Below, in pieces: positions 61,531 to 64,000 of a DNA stretch of 64,000 nt. A program made the position numbers and the translations under genes. The DNA is from an uncultured Clostridia bacterium (GTDB lineage: Bacteria > Bacillota > Clostridia > Christensenellales > Borkfalkiaceae). The notes beneath the pieces are model-generated. The model searched no databases. It saw only the letters and a list, made by a program, of their open reading frames with translations, and was not told the DNA's origin. Each line of letters begins with the position of its first letter. Position 1 is the first letter of the stretch. Where the stretch lies: contig CAKQSB010000007.1 in assembly GCA_934271735.1 (NCBI GenBank), positions 1 through 64,000 of the forward strand. The letters run 5' to 3'.

Positions 61531-61565
61531 TATATAATTCAGATAATTTATATAATTCAGATAAT
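61531..61565 (-). repeat. Tandem 18-base repeat at the pgi-glgB junction
   Basis: TATATAATTCAGATAAT occurs at 61531-61547 and again at 61549-61565. The second copy includes the stop codon and last codons of pgi. It is AT-rich and gives overlapping stop codons; probably a small slippage duplication. Confidence 0.85.
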
Positions 61566-62990
61566 GTATCCGTCAAGTTTTTCGGGCGCTCTTTCAAGCT
61601 CGATTTTCTTTGCCTCGTAACCCTTTCTGCCCAAAAGCGCGTAAGTTGCGTTTTTGCCGTTTTCGACGCCGGGCTGATTGTAAGTGTTGATATTAAGGAA
61701 TTCGCCCTCGAAAGCCGTCTGCATTTCGAAATAACAGATAAGCTCCCCTATCGTGAACGCGTTGATTTCGGGAAGAATAATCGTATGGTTCATTCTCTTT
61801 TTAACCGTGAGCGCGTATTCCGTAGCTACTCTTTCCGCGGAAATAAGCTCGTTGAGCGTGTGTCCGCAAAGGAAATTAACGTCGGGAATATCTTTGCACC
61901 CCTCGGGAATGACCACTTCTTTTCTGTATTTGCCTACGGCAAGGAACGTAACGACTTTATCGTAAGGACCTTCCGCGTAAAGCTGAACCTGACTGTGCTG
62001 ATCGGTTACGCCGAGTGCTTTTACGGGGGTTTGTCCCGCATTTACCCTATTGCCCGAATTATCGACTTCTTTGCCGAGCGATTCCGCCCAGATCTGGCAA
62101 TACCAGTCGGAGAAATATTTAAGTCCGTCCGCATAAGGCATCATAACGGAAATGTTCTTGCCTCGCTTCATCGCGATGTCCTGCAAAACGGCGTTCATAA
62201 GCGCGGGGTTTTTGTTCAGATTTTTATTCATCGAAATTCTGTCCATATAAGCCGCGCCCGCCAAAAGCTCGCCTATATCCACGCCCGTTACCGCCGCGGG
62301 AAGCAATCCTACGGGGCTAAGTTCGGAAAATCTTCCGCCGACACCGTCGGGAATATAGAACGTCTTATAACCTTCCGCTTTGGCGATTTTTATAAGATTA
62401 CCCGTTTCTCTGGAAGTCGTCGCGATAATATGATCCTTAACGTTATCGCCGAGCTTTTCTTTAAGAGCTTTGTAAATGATAAGATACTGCGACATAGTTT
62501 CGGAGGTGGAACCGCTCTTCGTTATAACGTTGAATACCGTTTTTTCAACGTCGATAACATCGAAAAGCGCAGCCATTCTCTCGGGGTCTACGTTGTCTTC
62601 TACGTAAAACTTAGGGGCTTTTCTGTCTCTCGCGGAGAGATCGTTATAATGAAGGTGGCAAAGCGCCTGAAATACCGCTATCGGTCCGAGCGCGCTTCCG
62701 CCTATGCCGAGTACGACGAAATACTTCATATTTTTTCTTATATCTTTAGCGACTTTGTTTATTTCCGCAACTATTTCTCTCTGATTGAACGGAAGTTCCG
62801 TCCAGCCGAGCCAGCCCTGACCTCTTTCGGAAGAGATTTTCTCAACCGCTTTATCCGCCTTTACTCTGTATTCGTTAAGTTCGTCTTTCGTTATACCCTC
62901 TGCCCCGATAAAATCTTCCATCATGTTGTTGTAATCAAGCCTTAACGTCATCGCTCTTTTCCAATCTTTGTTCTGAAACCTTTTTGCCAT
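61557..62990 (-). CDS. pgi: Glucose-6-phosphate isomerase
   Basis: 477 residues. Family motifs include GIGGSALGP, the ITKSGSTSET sugar-phosphate-binding loop, VGGRFSELSPVGLLP and the catalytic-region TDQHSQVQLYAEGP. It interconverts glucose-6-phosphate and fructose-6-phosphate. It lies 21 bases after the isomerase-like gene and 49 bases before glgB, linking glycolysis to glycogen synthesis. Confidence 0.96.
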   Translation of the reverse strand: MAKRFQNKDWKRAMTLRLDYNNMMEDFIGAEGITKDELNEYRVKADKAVEKISSERGQGWLGWTELPFNQREIVAEINKVAKDIRKNMKYFVVLGIGGSALGPIAVFQALCHLHYNDLSARDRKAPKFYVEDNVDPERMAALFDVIDVEKTVFNVITKSGSTSETMSQYLIIYKALKEKLGDNVKDHIIATTSRETGNLIKIAKAEGYKTFYIPDGVGGRFSELSPVGLLPAAVTGVDIGELLAGAAYMDRISMNKNLNKNPALMNAVLQDIAMKRGKNISVMMPYADGLKYFSDWYCQIWAESLGKEVDNSGNRVNAGQTPVKALGVTDQHSQVQLYAEGPYDKVVTFLAVGKYRKEVVIPEGCKDIPDVNFLCGHTLNELISAERVATEYALTVKKRMNHTIILPEINAFTIGELICYFEMQTAFEGEFLNINTYNQPGVENGKNATYALLGRKGYEAKKIELERAPEKLDGYII

Positions 62991-63011
62991 AATGTTTTTC
63001 TCCTTGAAGAT

Positions 63012-63803
63012 TTAAAAAATTTTGTACGCCAACTCGCGCATCCGATCGAGGCTTTCCCCGATCTCTTTTATCTCACCGTAATCGTCCTTATATACTTCTA
63101 TAAGTGCAGAGCCGTCGAAACCGACGTCTTTCAGCCTCCTGAAAAGCTCACCGAAATCGAAAATCCCTTTCCCGGGAAGCCTGATTCTACCGTTTTCGTC
63201 CACATCGGAAATGTGAACCGTTTGTATGTTTTCGCCCATCGCGTTTAAAAATTCGCGATAATCCGTATCCGATCTTCTTGCCTGCTTTATGTCAAGCGTC
63301 GCTTTAAGGCTCGGCGCATATTTTTTTACGTTTGTGAAAAATTCGGGTCGGTTGCAAAACGCCCACGAAACGTTTTCGAGACAAATGTTTATCCCGTATT
63401 TTCTCGTCGTTTCGCAAAGGAGTTCGAGCCTTTCGCCCGCTTTTTTGTAATCGTCGTAATCCGCGCCCGTTTTGAGCCTTGCTCTGCCGTGCATCGTGTA
63501 ACATTTCGCTCCGAGAAGTTTGCCTGTCGACAAAACTTTTTCAAACCACGAAACAGCGTCGTTAAACGCCCTCGGGTATATGGAAAAAAGTTCTGTTTCG
63601 AAATTAAGCGTCGCCACGTGAATGGAATGAACGTCGAGATTTCCTTTTCTCGAATAAAGAAGTTTTCCGAATTCCTCGGTATATTCCGAAAAACATTCTA
63701 AAAACACTTCGCAGGTTTTCGCGTTCAGTTCGTTCAGCGTTACGAGCGCGTCTTCGTTATATTCTCTTAAAAACAAACTCGCCGTCGATACGCCTACTTC
63801 CAT
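63012..63803 (-). CDS. Sugar phosphate isomerase/epimerase-like TIM-barrel protein
   Basis: 263 residues of the AP_endonuc_2/xylose isomerase-like barrel. Metal-binding positions are suggested by MHGRA, ENVSWAF (Glu), DIKQARRS (Asp), HISDVDENGRIRLPGKG (His-Asp) and the C-terminal ALIEVYKDD (Glu). Members act on sugars, inositols or related small molecules, and the substrate is not known here. Its ATG is one base after the clp stop codon, so it is in the clp operon. Confidence 0.85.
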   Translation of the reverse strand: MEVGVSTASLFLREYNEDALVTLNELNAKTCEVFLECFSEYTEEFGKLLYSRKGNLDVHSIHVATLNFETELFSIYPRAFNDAVSWFEKVLSTGKLLGAKCYTMHGRARLKTGADYDDYKKAGERLELLCETTRKYGINICLENVSWAFCNRPEFFTNVKKYAPSLKATLDIKQARRSDTDYREFLNAMGENIQTVHISDVDENGRIRLPGKGIFDFGELFRRLKDVGFDGSALIEVYKDDYGEIKEIGESLDRMRELAYKIF

Positions 63804-63804
63804 T

Positions 63805-64000
63805 TCAGTTTACCTTCACGAAAGAAATTCTGCCGTTTTCGGCGTAAACGAGAATGTCGTCTCCGCTTTTTATTCTTCCGTCTATCAAAGCGTCCGTGAG
63901 CATATCCTCTATAAGCGACGTAATCGCCCGTTTTAAAGGTCTCGCTCCGTAAACTTCGTTATATCCTTTTTCTATAATAACGTCAGCCGCGCTCCCTGCG
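63805..64000 (-). CDS. Clp ATPase C-terminus (ClpC/ClpB/ClpE family), partial
   Basis: The last 64 residues before the window edge. VIIEKGYNEVYGARPLKRAI is the canonical C-terminal (D2-small) stretch of Hsp100/Clp ATPases, followed by the DALIDGRIKSGDDILV segment. The stop codon TGA is at 63807-63805. Which Clp it is cannot be decided from the fragment; the gene continues beyond base 64000. A frame this short was easy to miss because it has no start in the window. Confidence 0.85.
   Translation of the reverse strand, partial: AGSAADVIIEKGYNEVYGARPLKRAITSLIEDMLTDALIDGRIKSGDDILVYAENGRISFVKVN

Noticed and set aside
61531..61565. Tandem AT-rich repeat as an attachment site
   Set aside because: No integrase or tRNA next to it; best explained as a slippage duplication.
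61785..62945. 386-codon plus-strand open frame opposite pgi
   Set aside because: Antisense to well-conserved Pgi; no ribosome binding site.

Overview
The window reads as chromosomal DNA from a low-to-medium GC member of the Bacillota, most likely class Clostridia (inference). Supporting signs are the ftsK-rimO-pgsA-cinA-recA gene order, an IspH fused to S1 domains, a paired GlgC/GlgD, NfnAB, a class II GalT, strong AGGAGG-type ribosome binding sites, TTGACA-N17-TATAAT promoters and a guanine riboswitch. No insertion sequence, prophage, CRISPR array or plasmid gene was seen. Almost all the sequence is coding, mostly on the minus strand in long, tightly packed operons.

Layout. (1) 1-7720: tRNA-Ser(CGA), trmO, a strange membrane protein built like a P1B-ATPase but lacking nearly all its catalytic motifs, an M29 aminopeptidase, a small lipoprotein and an intact P-type ATPase. 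(2) 7810-18224, minus strand: a ten-gene run of a biotin-dependent sodium-pump decarboxylase module (12S-like, OadG, biotin carrier, OadB, OadA), then surE, a flavoprotein, cmk, plsC and the ispH-S1 fusion. (3) 18288-25352: galT, a VTT/DedA-type membrane protein, tRNA-Trp with a perfect 26-bp palindrome at its 3' end, a glycosyltransferase divergent from a collagen-like (Gly-X-Thr) protein, and guaB of a rare subtype. (4) 25382-33738: nfnAB, then a purine salvage operon in which a guanine riboswitch precedes xpt, a BMP-type binding lipoprotein and its ABC transporter. (5) 33819-41336: topB, a second small operon (C_GCAxxG_C_C protein, sdaA, an RlmI-like methyltransferase, a ComEC-like metallohydrolase) and a divergent unknown protein. 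(6) 41349-48405: recA-cinA-pgsA-rimO-ftsK and acpP. (7) 48422-64000: clp (partial), a sugar isomerase-like gene, pgi, glgB, glgC, glgD, glgA, glgP, a GH13 glycosidase, an AlkD-like gene and tex.

How it fits together. Pgi, GlgC/D, GlgA, GlgB, GlgP and the GH13 enzyme form a complete glycogen synthesis and breakdown set. NfnAB, the Oad-type sodium pump and serine dehydratase fit an anaerobic fermentative metabolism in which ferredoxin, NADPH and sodium gradients are coupled. xpt, the BMP transporter and guaB handle purine salvage and GMP synthesis.

Most unusual points: the pseudo-P-type ATPase; the 12S-like carboxyltransferase with eroded active-site motifs inside a sodium-pump operon; four genes whose promoters place transcription starts at or within a few bases of the start codon, with no Shine-Dalgarno (candidate leaderless genes); an 87-residue lysine-rich tail on GlgA; the tRNA-Trp palindrome; the glycosyltransferase/collagen pair; and a guaB of the type known from the parasite Tritrichomonas foetus. 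No clearly new multi-gene defence or mobile system was found.
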